DNA of 64,000 bases. Origin: an uncultured Robinsoniella sp. GTDB lineage: Bacteria; Bacillota; Clostridia; Lachnospirales; Lachnospiraceae. Below are positions 25,448 through 33,898 of the stretch, one piece after another. The position numbers were made by a program, and so were the translations under genes. A model generated the notes under the pieces. That model saw only the letters and a program-made list of their open reading frames with translations, was not told the origin of the DNA and did no database searches. The stretch spans positions 1-64,000 of the forward strand of contig UQGG01000010.1 of NCBI GenBank assembly GCA_900540475.1. Direction: 5' to 3'. Numbering within the stretch: position 1 is the stretch's first letter; each line of letters opens with the position of its first letter.

Positions 25448-26213
25448 ATACGATTTGGTACATCTTCAATGCATTTTCACAGGTTTTTTCTTCTACTAAT
25501 TCTTTTGACACGCCTTTGATGCGTGCTATTTCTTCTATTATATAAGGCAGATACAGGGATGAATTCCGTTTTCCCCGATTTGGTGTGGGTGCCAGATATG
25601 GGCAGTCTGTTTCTATTAAGATCTGCTCCAGAGGCACATATTCTGCAACTTCTTTCATCACTCTGGCATTTTTAAAGGTAACGACACCGCCGATTCCTAT
25701 ATAATATCCCATATTAACATAATCCCGCGCCATTTCCCTGGAATTGGAAAAACAGTGGATTACGCCTCCTGTGCTTCCGGCATGTTCTGCTTTCATGATA
25801 TCTAAAGTATCTTTTCCTGCATCCCTGCTGTGAATAATCACCGGCAGACCTGCTTTTTTAGAAAGGGCAAGCTGTCTTACAAACCATTCTTTTTGAAGAT
25901 CCCGGGACTCCTTGTCCCAGTAATAGTCCAGACCAATTTCTCCTACCGCAACGACCTTTTCTTCCCCGCACAGCTGTTCCAGCCATCGCATTCTCTCTTC
26001 ATTCAGATCGCCGGTTTCATCCGGATGTATACCCACTGCACCATATATAAAGGGATAGCTTTTCGTAAGCTTAACGGTATCCTCCACTCCCTGAATGCTT
26101 GCTCCAACATTTACAATATAACCTATTCCGTTCTCCTGCATACTTAATAGCAGGCTCTCCCTATCCTCATCAAATGCCTCATCATCATAATGGGCATGGC
26201 TGTCAAAAATCAT
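25446..26213 (-). CDS. TatD-family metal-dependent hydrolase/DNase
   Basis: Cytosolic TIM-barrel metallohydrolase of 255 aa; family members degrade DNA with 3'-5' exonuclease activity and act in repair or RNA/tRNA quality control. Metal-binding signatures are present in order: DSHAHYDDEAF at the N-terminus, VGEIGLDYYW, PVIIHSRDAGKDT, GVIHCFSNS and ILIETDCPYLAP. Length is normal. It lies upstream of ksgA on the same strand, separated by ~190 bp that carry the dispersed element. The start at 26213 follows a GGAGG-like GGAGGTAAATT stretch. Confidence 0.93.
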   Translation of the reverse strand: MIFDSHAHYDDEAFDEDRESLLLSMQENGIGYIVNVGASIQGVEDTVKLTKSYPFIYGAVGIHPDETGDLNEERMRWLEQLCGEEKVVAVGEIGLDYYWDKESRDLQKEWFVRQLALSKKAGLPVIIHSRDAGKDTLDIMKAEHAGSTGGVIHCFSNSREMARDYVNMGYYIGIGGVVTFKNARVMKEVAEYVPLEQILIETDCPYLAPTPNRGKRNSSLYLPYIIEEIARIKGVSKELVEEKTCENALKMYQIV

Positions 26214-26406
26214 AATTTACCTCCACGCATATTACATTCTGTTATTTTAGCAGTATCTGGGGTTTGTTGCAAGCAAAAGAGGTATATTTGTCCCCACAGG
26301 CTACATATCTATAATGATAAAGGGAAAAGTGTGGCATGGGTCATATGTCGTTATTCCGCATATCCGTTATCCGCATCATTGGAAATTATCTTAAGGAGGC
26401 GCATTC

Positions 26407-29025
26407 ATGCAAACGTATTACAATCTTTCGAAAGAAGAAGTCAGACAACAGATAAACGGCTCTGACCCGTTTCTGACTACCCGGAAAGCAAAGGCAAATC
26501 AGGAAAAGTACGGCAAGAATCTGTTAATCGAAGGCAAAAAGAAAAATCTGCTTCAGATTTTCCTGGAACAGTTTATGGATTTCCTGGTGGTGATCCTGAT
26601 TGTCTCTGCCGTGATCTCGGGAGTTATGGGGGATATTGAAAGCACGGTAGTCATTTTAGTGGTAATTACGGTCAATGCTATTCTGGGAACCGCCCAGACG
26701 ATTAAGGCGGAACATTCCCTGGCAAGTCTGAAAACCCTGTCAGCTCCCCTTGCGAAGGTTAAAAGAGACGGAAATATAGTAGAAATCCCTTCCAGGGATG
26801 TTACCATTGGTGACCTGGTTTATTTAGAGGCAGGAGACAGCATTCCTGCTGACGGGCGCATTATGGAAAATGCCAGTTTGAAAATTAATGAAAGTGCCCT
26901 TACCGGCGAAAGTGTCAGCGTAGAAAAGACGGACCATCCTCTGAACGGGGACCTTGCCATCGGTGACCAGACGAATATGGTATTTTCCGGGAGCTTTGTT
27001 ACATACGGCAGAGGAAGTTTTCTCGTTACATCTATCGGGATGGATACCCAGGTGGGCAAGATTGCAAGCCTGTTAAAGTCAACCTCCGAGAAAAAGACTC
27101 CCCTTCAGGTGAACCTGGATAATTTTGGTCAGAAGCTGTCTGCTCTGATTATGGCAATCTGTACCTTGGTCTTCTGCCTGGATATCTGGCATGGTGCCGA
27201 TATCGGAGATTCTTTTCTCTTTGCGATCGCCCTGGCAGTTGCCGCAATACCAGAAGCCCTCAGTTCCATCGTAACAATTGTCCTGTCCTACGGTACCCAG
27301 AAGATGGCTGCGGAAAATGCAATCATCCGAAAGCTCCAGGCTGTGGAAGGGCTTGGCAGCGTATCCGTCATCTGTTCAGATAAAACAGGAACACTTACGC
27401 AAAATAAAATGACCGTAGAAAATTACTACACAAGCGGCAGGGATATTCCCATTGCCGGTCTGGATCTGAATAATGCTGCACAGAATAAACTTATGACCTA
27501 CAGCGTTTTGTGTAACGATGCATCCGGCACAGATGGCAAAGAAATCGGAGATCCTACAGAAACGGCATTGATCCATGCGGGAGAATCTTTTTCCTTCCCT
27601 ACTGCTTCCATTCGAAAACGCAGCCCCAGAATCAGCGAGCTTCCTTTTGACAGTAACCGCAAGCTGATGTCCACCCTCCACTCCATTGACCGTCATATTG
27701 TTATGATTACAAAAGGTGCGGTGGATGTACTGGCTAAACGGCTCTCCTATATTGAAAAGGACGGACAGATCCGCAGTATTACCGTGCGGGATACTGCAAA
27801 GCTAAAACAGATGAACGAATATTACTCCCAAAACGGACTGCGGGTACTGGCATTTGCCTATAAGACAGTAGAGCGCCCCCTGCCCCTTAAAATGGCAGAC
27901 GAAAATAATTTAACGTTTCTGGGACTTGTAGCGATGATGGATCCGCCCCGAAAGGAATCGGCTGATGCGGTTGCCAGATGTATCGAAGCGGGCATTACAC
28001 CAGTTATGATTACCGGAGACCACAAGATTACTGCTTCCGCCATAGCAAAGAGAATTGGTATCTTAACCGACATGTCCCAGGCATGTGAAGGCTCTGATAT
28101 TGAGAATCTCACGGATGAGGAGCTGGAAAAGTATGTGGAAAAAGTCAGGGTTTATGCCAGGGTTTCTCCGGAACATAAAATCCGCATTGTGCAGGCATGG
28201 CAGAACAAAGACCATATCGTTGCCATGACCGGAGACGGTGTCAATGATGCTCCCGCTCTGAAACAGGCGGACATCGGCGTGGCAATGGGTATCACCGGAA
28301 GCGAGGTGGCCAAGGATGCTGCTTCTATGGTTCTAACGGATGATAATTTTGCCACGATTGTAAAAGCCATTGAGAATGGCAGAAATGTCTATGCTCACAT
28401 TAAGAACTCCATTAAGTTTCTGTTATCCGGCAACTTTGGAGCTATTCTGGCTGTACTGTATGCATCCCTATGCAGTCTGCCGGTTCCCTTTGCACCGGTA
28501 CACCTGCTTTTCATCAACCTTCTGACTGACAGCCTCCCGGCGATTGCGCTGGGTCTGGAGCCCCACAGTACAGAGGTAATGAAGCAGCGCCCACGCCCAA
28601 GGAATGAATCCATTTTAACAAGGGGATTTCTGCTGGGAATCGGAGTGGAAGGGCTGTCCATCGGTGTGACTACTATGATTGCCTTTATTCTGGGGTATCA
28701 TGCCTCCGGGGCAGCGGTGGGAAGCACCATGGCATTTGCCACGCTCTGCCTTGCCCGTCTGGTTCATGGATTTAACTGCAAATCGGAACGGCCAGTGCTT
28801 TTAACAAAAAAATTCTTTAATAATATATACTTAATTGCTGCATTTGTCATCGGCGTTGCCCTGATTAATGCCGTACTTTTTATACCGGAGCTTCACAGTG
28901 TATTTAAAGTCGCTGATCTGGAGTTATCCCAGATCCTGACGGTGTATGATCTGGCTCTGATTAATCTTCCCGTGGTACAGCTCATGAAATATGCCCGCAC
29001 CCACATGAGGCGTCCGAGCAGGTAA
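26407..29025 (+). CDS. P-type cation-transporting ATPase (P2A, Ca2+-type)
   Basis: Membrane pump of 872 aa that uses ATP to export a cation, most likely Ca2+. It shows the N-terminal cation-ATPase domain, TGES in the actuator, AAIPEAL in M4 (equivalent to the IPEGLP of SERCA), the phosphorylation site CSDKTGTLT, KGA in the nucleotide domain, and the hinge TGDGVNDAPALKQADIGVAMG. About ten helices are predicted, with NLLTDSLPA in M6 carrying the expected Asn and Asp. In M5 the segment reads SGNFGAIL, without the Glu that forms the second SERCA calcium site, so a one-ion-per-cycle pump is plausible (inference). AAGGAGG precedes the ATG. It is a single gene after a 190-bp divergent gap from tatD. 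Confidence 0.93.
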   Translation: MQTYYNLSKEEVRQQINGSDPFLTTRKAKANQEKYGKNLLIEGKKKNLLQIFLEQFMDFLVVILIVSAVISGVMGDIESTVVILVVITVNAILGTAQTIKAEHSLASLKTLSAPLAKVKRDGNIVEIPSRDVTIGDLVYLEAGDSIPADGRIMENASLKINESALTGESVSVEKTDHPLNGDLAIGDQTNMVFSGSFVTYGRGSFLVTSIGMDTQVGKIASLLKSTSEKKTPLQVNLDNFGQKLSALIMAICTLVFCLDIWHGADIGDSFLFAIALAVAAIPEALSSIVTIVLSYGTQKMAAENAIIRKLQAVEGLGSVSVICSDKTGTLTQNKMTVENYYTSGRDIPIAGLDLNNAAQNKLMTYSVLCNDASGTDGKEIGDPTETALIHAGESFSFPTASIRKRSPRISELPFDSNRKLMSTLHSIDRHIVMITKGAVDVLAKRLSYIEKDGQIRSITVRDTAKLKQMNEYYSQNGLRVLAFAYKTVERPLPLKMADENNLTFLGLVAMMDPPRKESADAVARCIEAGITPVMITGDHKITASAIAKRIGILTDMSQACEGSDIENLTDEELEKYVEKVRVYARVSPEHKIRIVQAWQNKDHIVAMTGDGVNDAPALKQADIGVAMGITGSEVAKDAASMVLTDDNFATIVKAIENGRNVYAHIKNSIKFLLSGNFGAILAVLYASLCSLPVPFAPVHLLFINLLTDSLPAIALGLEPHSTEVMKQRPRPRNESILTRGFLLGIGVEGLSIGVTTMIAFILGYHASGAAVGSTMAFATLCLARLVHGFNCKSERPVLLTKKFFNNIYLIAAFVIGVALINAVLFIPELHSVFKVADLELSQILTVYDLALINLPVVQLMKYARTHMRRPSR

Positions 29026-29059
29026 ATGGTACTGTTTACACTTTCGGACGCTCACAGCA

Positions 29060-29160
29060 ACGGCACTGTAGCGGCAGCTGTGCGTTCGAGATTGTTGGAT
29101 GGATGTGCCGGTTTGTTGGAGGGGTGTGCTAGAGCTTGTTTGCAGGAGGGATGTGCCAAA
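29060..29160. repeat. Three degenerate GGATGTGCC-type repeats
   Basis: Successive phrases TTGTTGGATGGATGTGCC, TTGTTGGAGGGGTGTGCT and TTGTTTGCAGGAGGGATG recur at a ~25-bp period just after the P-type ATPase stop. The first part also matches 17708-17742. An open 76-codon frame through here is a product of the repeat, with no evidence of being a gene. Confidence 0.5.
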
Positions 29161-29249
29161 TTCAGGAATTCTACTTGTTTAATTCACTTTAAAGGAGTAA
29201 AATATAGAAAACTCTGTTTATTCGCGCATTCAAAGAACATGGCGGAGAA

Positions 29250-29455
29250 AGTGTGAAAGTTCCTTTCAAACTACTTATTAATGCAGTATCCCAGGCGGGA
29301 TCTGGGATATGTATGGCATAAGTGTGAAAGAAAATCGCCTTCACACTGCTAATTTTGGAATACCCCAAGCCAGCTTGTGGTATTCATGGTGTCAAGTGTG
29401 AAACAAAAATCGTGTCACACTTTCGATCGGTACAGTACCGCAGAAAAATCTGCAG
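29250..29455. repeat. Tandem array of paired hairpins in front of the ABC exporter
   Basis: Three units start at 29250, 29321 and 29395 (spacing 71 and 74 bp). Each begins AGTGTGAAA, folds with a downstream TTCACACT-like arm (degenerate in unit 1), and is followed by a second palindrome of different sequence: ATCCCAG/CTGGGAT, ATACC...GGTAT and CGGTAC/GTACCG. Secondary structure is kept while primary sequence drifts. Together with 29060-29160 this fills the 448-bp gap before the ATPase gene; no other gene or promoter was convincing there. Confidence 0.65.
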
Positions 29456-29473
29456 CATGCAGGAGGTATAACT

Positions 29474-30202
29474 ATGATTAACCTTACAAATGTTTCCAAG
29501 ACTTACGGGAACGGTGGGAAGAAAGCTGTCGATTCCTTGAACTGGGATATTGAAGACGGCAAAATCACCGGATTTATTGGGCCTAACGGCGCAGGCAAGA
29601 CAACAACTTTGAAAATGATCACCGGTATTACCAGACCTGACGAAGGCAGTATTACCCTGAACGGACTGGATATTTCCAAAAACCCCACAGAAGCCAAAAA
29701 ACAGTTTGGCTTCGTTTCCGATTCTCCTGATAACTTTCTCAGGCTGAAAGGAATTGAGTATCTGAACTTTATGGCTGATATCTACGAGGTGCCATCTCAG
29801 ACGAGGTCCTCACTCATAGATATTTTTGCCAAACGTTTTGACATGGAAGAAGCGCTGGGCAGCCGAATTATGGGATATTCCCATGGTATGCGGCAGAAGA
29901 TTATGGTAATGGGTGCCCTGATTCACAATCCTTCCATTTGGATTCTGGATGAACCCTTAACCGGACTTGACCCGAATTCCGCATTTGTATTGAAAGAAAT
30001 GATGCGGGAACATGCATCTACGGGAAAATCAGTCCTCTTTTCCACACATGTATTAGAAGTAGCTGAAAAATTATGTGATCAGGTGGCAATCATTAACAAA
30101 GGCAAGCTGTTATTCCTGGGAACGCTTGACCAGTTAAAGACCATCCATCCCGGAGAAGATTCACTGGAAAATATTTTCCTGGAGATTACAAAGAATGCAT
30201 AA
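29474..30202 (+). CDS. ABC exporter ATP-binding protein
   Basis: ATPase of 242 aa driving the membrane protein encoded next. Walker A is GPNGAGKTT, Q-loop FGFVSDSPDN, signature SHGMRQK (a variant of LSGGQ), Walker B WILDEPLTGLD, and H-loop FSTHVLEVA. The C-terminal part is the short type found in drug, peptide and lipid exporters. GGAGG precedes the ATG. The stop overlaps the start of the permease gene by 8 bp, so the two subunits are made together. The upstream hairpin array may control expression. Substrate unknown. Confidence 0.93.
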   Translation: MINLTNVSKTYGNGGKKAVDSLNWDIEDGKITGFIGPNGAGKTTTLKMITGITRPDEGSITLNGLDISKNPTEAKKQFGFVSDSPDNFLRLKGIEYLNFMADIYEVPSQTRSSLIDIFAKRFDMEEALGSRIMGYSHGMRQKIMVMGALIHNPSIWILDEPLTGLDPNSAFVLKEMMREHASTGKSVLFSTHVLEVAEKLCDQVAIINKGKLLFLGTLDQLKTIHPGEDSLENIFLEITKNA

Positions 30203-31895
30203 ATTTTTTATACTCACGAAGATCCTGATCAAAAGCGGCCTGGGAATGACTCCTGTCACAAAAAGTGGCGGCAGTCAAAATAAGAAGCGGTCTGCAGGAG
30301 GTAATCGACAACTGCTGCTTGTATTAGTACTTGTGGTTTGTTTACTTCCTCTGGCCGGTACTTTATTCGCTTTTGGACGGACTTTTTACCAGACTTTTGC
30401 ACAGTTAAATATGCCGGAAACTCCGGTTCAGCTGCTTTGCTATGCAGCTTCGTTTACCGTACTTGTATTTGCCCTGCCCTATGTGGTATCTGTGTTCTTC
30501 CTGTCTTCTGACCTGGAAACACTGCTGCCCCTGCCTCTAAAGCCCTGGCAAATTATTGGTGCAAAATTTACAGCTGTTCTTATTTATGAATACCTGATTA
30601 TTGCCCTTTTTATCCTGCCTCCATTTCTGGGGTATGGTGTTGAGGCACAGGGTGGCGTGCTGTTCTGGGTATTTATGATCCTGATTGTACTGGTGCTTCC
30701 TGTGATTCCACTGATTTACGCATCACTGATCGCAATACTGATGATGCGGATTTTTAAGAATATCAAGAATAAAGAGATGATCAGCACTGTCTGTTCCTTT
30801 TTGATGATCTTTATTATCTGCGGTGCCAGCATGATGGTAAACCGTACACCGGATGCGGCTGAAATGGCAAATCTGGTACTTGCCAACAAGAACCTGCTTA
30901 GTAAGTTGAATATTATATTTCCGAATCTGACTTTTGCCGGTAATGCTTTGGTTCATTCCAGCATCCTGTCCATGCTGCTGTTTCTTTTACTTGCTGCGTT
31001 ATTCCTGATCCTCTTCTTATTTATTGCGGACAGAATTTACCTTGGCGGAGTTATGGGAATGCAGGAAGTAACCTCTAAGCGCCAGAAAATGTCCCAGACT
31101 GAGAAAGAATCCTACAGCCGCAGTAAAGGACCAATTAAAGCCTATGCGGTAAAAGAGTTCAAACTTCTTTTTCGCACACCGGTTTATTTTATGAATTGCC
31201 TGATGACGCCGATTATTTTTCCGCTTTTGATCGGGATCCCCATCATCATTTCACTGACCGGCTCGAAAGTAGATCTGACACCACTGCTTACCCAGATCCA
31301 GACTACCGCCGGAAGTACCGTTACCGCTGTTTTACTTCTGCTTTCTTTCGTGCTTCCAATCTTTATCGGTGGCTCCTGCATGGTAACCAGCACCTGTATC
31401 TCAAGGGAAGGACAGGGATACATTTTCATGAAGTATATCCCCATGTCATACCGGGATCAGCTTCGCGGTAAGATTCTGAACGGATTTTTGGTCTGCCTGG
31501 CAGCTACAATGCCTTACACCCTGATCTGTACAGTACTGGGCATGATTTTCCTGAATGCAAATTTCCTTGTGATTATTTTCTGCCCCGTGATCACCGTACT
31601 TACACTGCTTTTGATTAACTATGCCGCACTGTGGGCTGATCTTACAAACCCGAAACTCATCTGGGAAAGTGAACAGGCAGCCGTGAAGCAGAACTTTACT
31701 GCAACGATTCTGTTGTTTGCCGTATGGATTGTCGGTTTTGCAATTGCAGGAGGTGCGTTTGCCCTTTATAGTTTCCTTGGACTTCCTTCTATCTTAATTG
31801 CTCTGTTCTTCTGCATTGTTATGGGGATTTTGTTATTTGTGATTCGAAATGAGGTCTATTCTTATGGAGCAAGGAGAATTGATGAATTAGATTAA
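30195..31895 (+). CDS. ABC exporter membrane subunit
   Basis: Membrane protein of 566 aa with about 12 hydrophobic helices in two similar halves, consistent with a large single-chain permease of the putative ABC exporter type. A cytosolic segment about residues 275-320 (MGMQEVTSKRQKMSQTEKESYSR) links the halves. The N-terminus has a short hydrophilic insert (about 20-40) after an initial amphipathic stretch. It overlaps the ATPase gene and has no other partner, so the working exporter would be two ATPases with one or two copies of this chain. I see no residue pattern that reveals the substrate. Confidence 0.85.
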   Translation: MHKFFILTKILIKSGLGMTPVTKSGGSQNKKRSAGGNRQLLLVLVLVVCLLPLAGTLFAFGRTFYQTFAQLNMPETPVQLLCYAASFTVLVFALPYVVSVFFLSSDLETLLPLPLKPWQIIGAKFTAVLIYEYLIIALFILPPFLGYGVEAQGGVLFWVFMILIVLVLPVIPLIYASLIAILMMRIFKNIKNKEMISTVCSFLMIFIICGASMMVNRTPDAAEMANLVLANKNLLSKLNIIFPNLTFAGNALVHSSILSMLLFLLLAALFLILFLFIADRIYLGGVMGMQEVTSKRQKMSQTEKESYSRSKGPIKAYAVKEFKLLFRTPVYFMNCLMTPIIFPLLIGIPIIISLTGSKVDLTPLLTQIQTTAGSTVTAVLLLLSFVLPIFIGGSCMVTSTCISREGQGYIFMKYIPMSYRDQLRGKILNGFLVCLAATMPYTLICTVLGMIFLNANFLVIIFCPVITVLTLLLINYAALWADLTNPKLIWESEQAAVKQNFTATILLFAVWIVGFAIAGGAFALYSFLGLPSILIALFFCIVMGILLFVIRNEVYSYGARRIDELD

Positions 31896-31999
31896 ATAGA
31901 TTAATGAATTATATTTAGTAGATTTATTATATTAATTAGATGTGTTGATAGCCGGGATGCGGGGGCCATGGGGTTATGCTGTGTGGTTCCTGCATTTTA

Positions 32000-32749
32000 T
32001 TAATTGTAGCATTTCTCTAATTTATTAAGAATTTGATCATATGTATATTCTTTAATGCCAAGATTTTTTAATTCGATATGTTCACTTCGTGTATTCCTTA
32101 TAAAACGGGTTACGTCTTCTTTCACCTTTCCCGTGGTTTTCAGTTTCATTTCCGGGTGCATATTCATTACAAGGCGGATAACATCATTCTTATGTTTTTT
32201 TATGGTATAGCTGTCGATTTGTTCTCCACTCTGCTTTCTTTCCGTAAGGTCAAGCCATGCTTTCATTTTAAACAACACCAGACTTTCTAATTTCAAAACA
32301 GAGACACCCTCTATTTCCAATGCCCCCTGTGCAAGCAGGGAATAATATTCTTCATTTAATAAGATTGCCGATAAACTCATTACATCATTGCTTACGTGTA
32401 TCGGGGCCAGCCGGATATCTAATGTTTTTAGATAATCAGGCTTTCTGCTGAATAGCTCAATCATATAAGGAAAGTTTTTATCCAGAGGTTTTTCAAACCG
32501 GTAAAATTGATTTTCTCCACTTCCTTTCTTAATATGGGCATAACCTGCCGCCAATACAAACTCCACAAAAGTATTCACAAACTCATCGTTTAACATTTCC
32601 ATTATTAAAACAATATCCAGGTCTTTTGTCTTTCGAAAAGGTATTCCTTCCCTTTCTAAAATAATGTCACAGGCTGTTCCGCCAATAAACACATATTGTC
32701 CTGTATATCCCTTAAAATATTCCTTAAATTTTTCTATTCCCTGAACCAT
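32000..32749 (-). CDS. AbiEii-like nucleotidyltransferase (putative toxin)
   Basis: Protein of 249 aa with a minimal nucleotidyltransferase fold. FIGGTACDII is followed by KDLDIVL, giving the GG(S/T)-x(n)-DxD pattern, and a third carboxylate may be the Glu in MIELFS. The helical C-terminal half, with KMKAWLDLTERK and KHKNDVIRLV, is the part expected for AbiEii/AbiGii-type proteins. In that family the toxin transfers nucleotides to tRNA or another target to stop growth during phage infection or plasmid loss. The start codon lies inside the end of the upstream winged-helix gene (16-bp overlap), so the two are coupled. The toxin role is inference from fold and pairing. Confidence 0.72.
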   Translation of the reverse strand: MVQGIEKFKEYFKGYTGQYVFIGGTACDIILEREGIPFRKTKDLDIVLIMEMLNDEFVNTFVEFVLAAGYAHIKKGSGENQFYRFEKPLDKNFPYMIELFSRKPDYLKTLDIRLAPIHVSNDVMSLSAILLNEEYYSLLAQGALEIEGVSVLKLESLVLFKMKAWLDLTERKQSGEQIDSYTIKKHKNDVIRLVMNMHPEMKLKTTGKVKEDVTRFIRNTRSEHIELKNLGIKEYTYDQILNKLEKCYN

Positions 32750-33711
32750 GAATATTCCTCCATCATTTCTTCTATCGCCATATCTATTCTTTCGTCATTT
32801 TCTTTTAAACTATAAATTAAACTAACCGGATCAATATACTGATCATTTGACAATAAGGATACATCATATTTCATAATTTGAACCTCATATAACCGCTCCT
32901 CTAAAGCCATTTCTTTAGAAATCCGATATTTTTGCAATTCTTTTTCTTCGCTTGAATACGCTGCAATTATTGGATGTTCCGGCTCTCCCAACATTGTTTT
33001 TTTACCCAATGCAGCTAATCCTCCAGCATATATTTTTACGTTTGTGGAAATTTCACTTATAAAGAAGGTCTTTCTCACAGGGTTTATTAAATATTGTTTA
33101 CCCTCCCTGAAAAACTTCTTTTTATCCTTGCAGATATAAACTTTTTTTCTTCCCGTTTGACCCTCGATAAAGTATTCCAACAGACCCAGCTTAACAAATG
33201 CATCCGATGCCCTTGACACAGTCATGGTAGTAATATTTAATTTTTCACTGATTTCCTGTTGTACAACATATTTCTGATCTTGGTACAGTATCCAAAGAAA
33301 TATCAGCTGCATAGCAGGTGTAAACTGTTCCTTTACTCTTTCTTCCCGGATTTCTTTGGCTTTAAATTGAAGATGAAGCCCCATAAACGGCAAATACATC
33401 TGATTATCTTCGCACATAAAAGGTATTTTTTCTAATATAAACCTTTTCCGTTTATATGGGGATACACTTTCCATACATAAAACAATAGGATAGCCCAATC
33501 TTGTTTCCATGATATTCATTTGCTTTTGAATCTGGGAAATTAATTGTTCCCCATGTGGCCTTATTATTATAAATTGAACCCCAATAGCGTTTACGATATA
33601 AAATTCGTAATTTTCACAAATATATGGACTAAGTTTATCTACTCCACTATATTTTTCAACTTCAACATGATCATCTAACATTTGCTGCAGATACTTTTTT
33701 AAATTTTTCAT
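32734..33711 (-). CDS. Winged-helix protein paired with the nucleotidyltransferase (putative antitoxin/repressor)
   Basis: Protein of 325 aa. Residues 1-120 form an unrecognised mixed domain. Residues about 132-195 are a winged helix (LNITTMTVSRASDAFVKLGL as recognition region, then a basic wing TGRKKVYICKD). The C-terminal ~125 residues begin IYAGGLAALGKKTML, faintly like the C-terminal part of AbiEi antitoxins. It overlaps the downstream nucleotidyltransferase gene, as in AbiE-type pairs where the first gene is an autorepressing antitoxin. GGGGGTGG lies before the chosen ATG; the frame extends upstream without a start that fits. An AT-rich palindrome region at 33734-33771 could be its operator. 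Both genes are richer in A/T than the sugar genes beside them. Confidence 0.65.
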   Translation of the reverse strand: MKNLKKYLQQMLDDHVEVEKYSGVDKLSPYICENYEFYIVNAIGVQFIIIRPHGEQLISQIQKQMNIMETRLGYPIVLCMESVSPYKRKRFILEKIPFMCEDNQMYLPFMGLHLQFKAKEIREERVKEQFTPAMQLIFLWILYQDQKYVVQQEISEKLNITTMTVSRASDAFVKLGLLEYFIEGQTGRKKVYICKDKKKFFREGKQYLINPVRKTFFISEISTNVKIYAGGLAALGKKTMLGEPEHPIIAAYSSEEKELQKYRISKEMALEERLYEVQIMKYDVSLLSNDQYIDPVSLIYSLKENDERIDMAIEEMMEEYSWFRE

Positions 33712-33733
33712 TTTACCACCCCCTCTTATCAAT

Positions 33734-33771
33734 ATAACATTAAAATGTTTTATTGTAAATAATAATGTTAT
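33734..33771. promoter_or_regulatory. Nested palindromes upstream of the winged-helix gene
   Basis: ATAACATT (33734-33741) and AATGTTAT (33764-33771) are perfect inverted arms. A tighter dyad AACATT-AA-AATGTT lies at 33736-33749. They sit 23-60 bp before the start codon, where an autorepressor would bind. Confidence 0.5.
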
Positions 33772-33898
33772 ATTTAGCGGAGTGGCTCCTCCGCTGACTG
33801 ACGACAACGAGAGGATTTGCTGATAAAGACACTTTGTGGATAACAGGCAATGTACGGAAAGCGTATAGGGACTGCCATTGACAGTCCCTCCCATTTCC

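Noticed and set aside
29026..29256. 76-codon frame after the P-type ATPase
   Set aside because: Its Cys/Gly/Leu repeats come from the DNA repeat units, and there is no ribosome site.
29250..29455. Considered as a CRISPR array
   Set aside because: The repeated part is only about 9 bp, units differ, the 'spacers' are themselves palindromes, and there are no cas genes.
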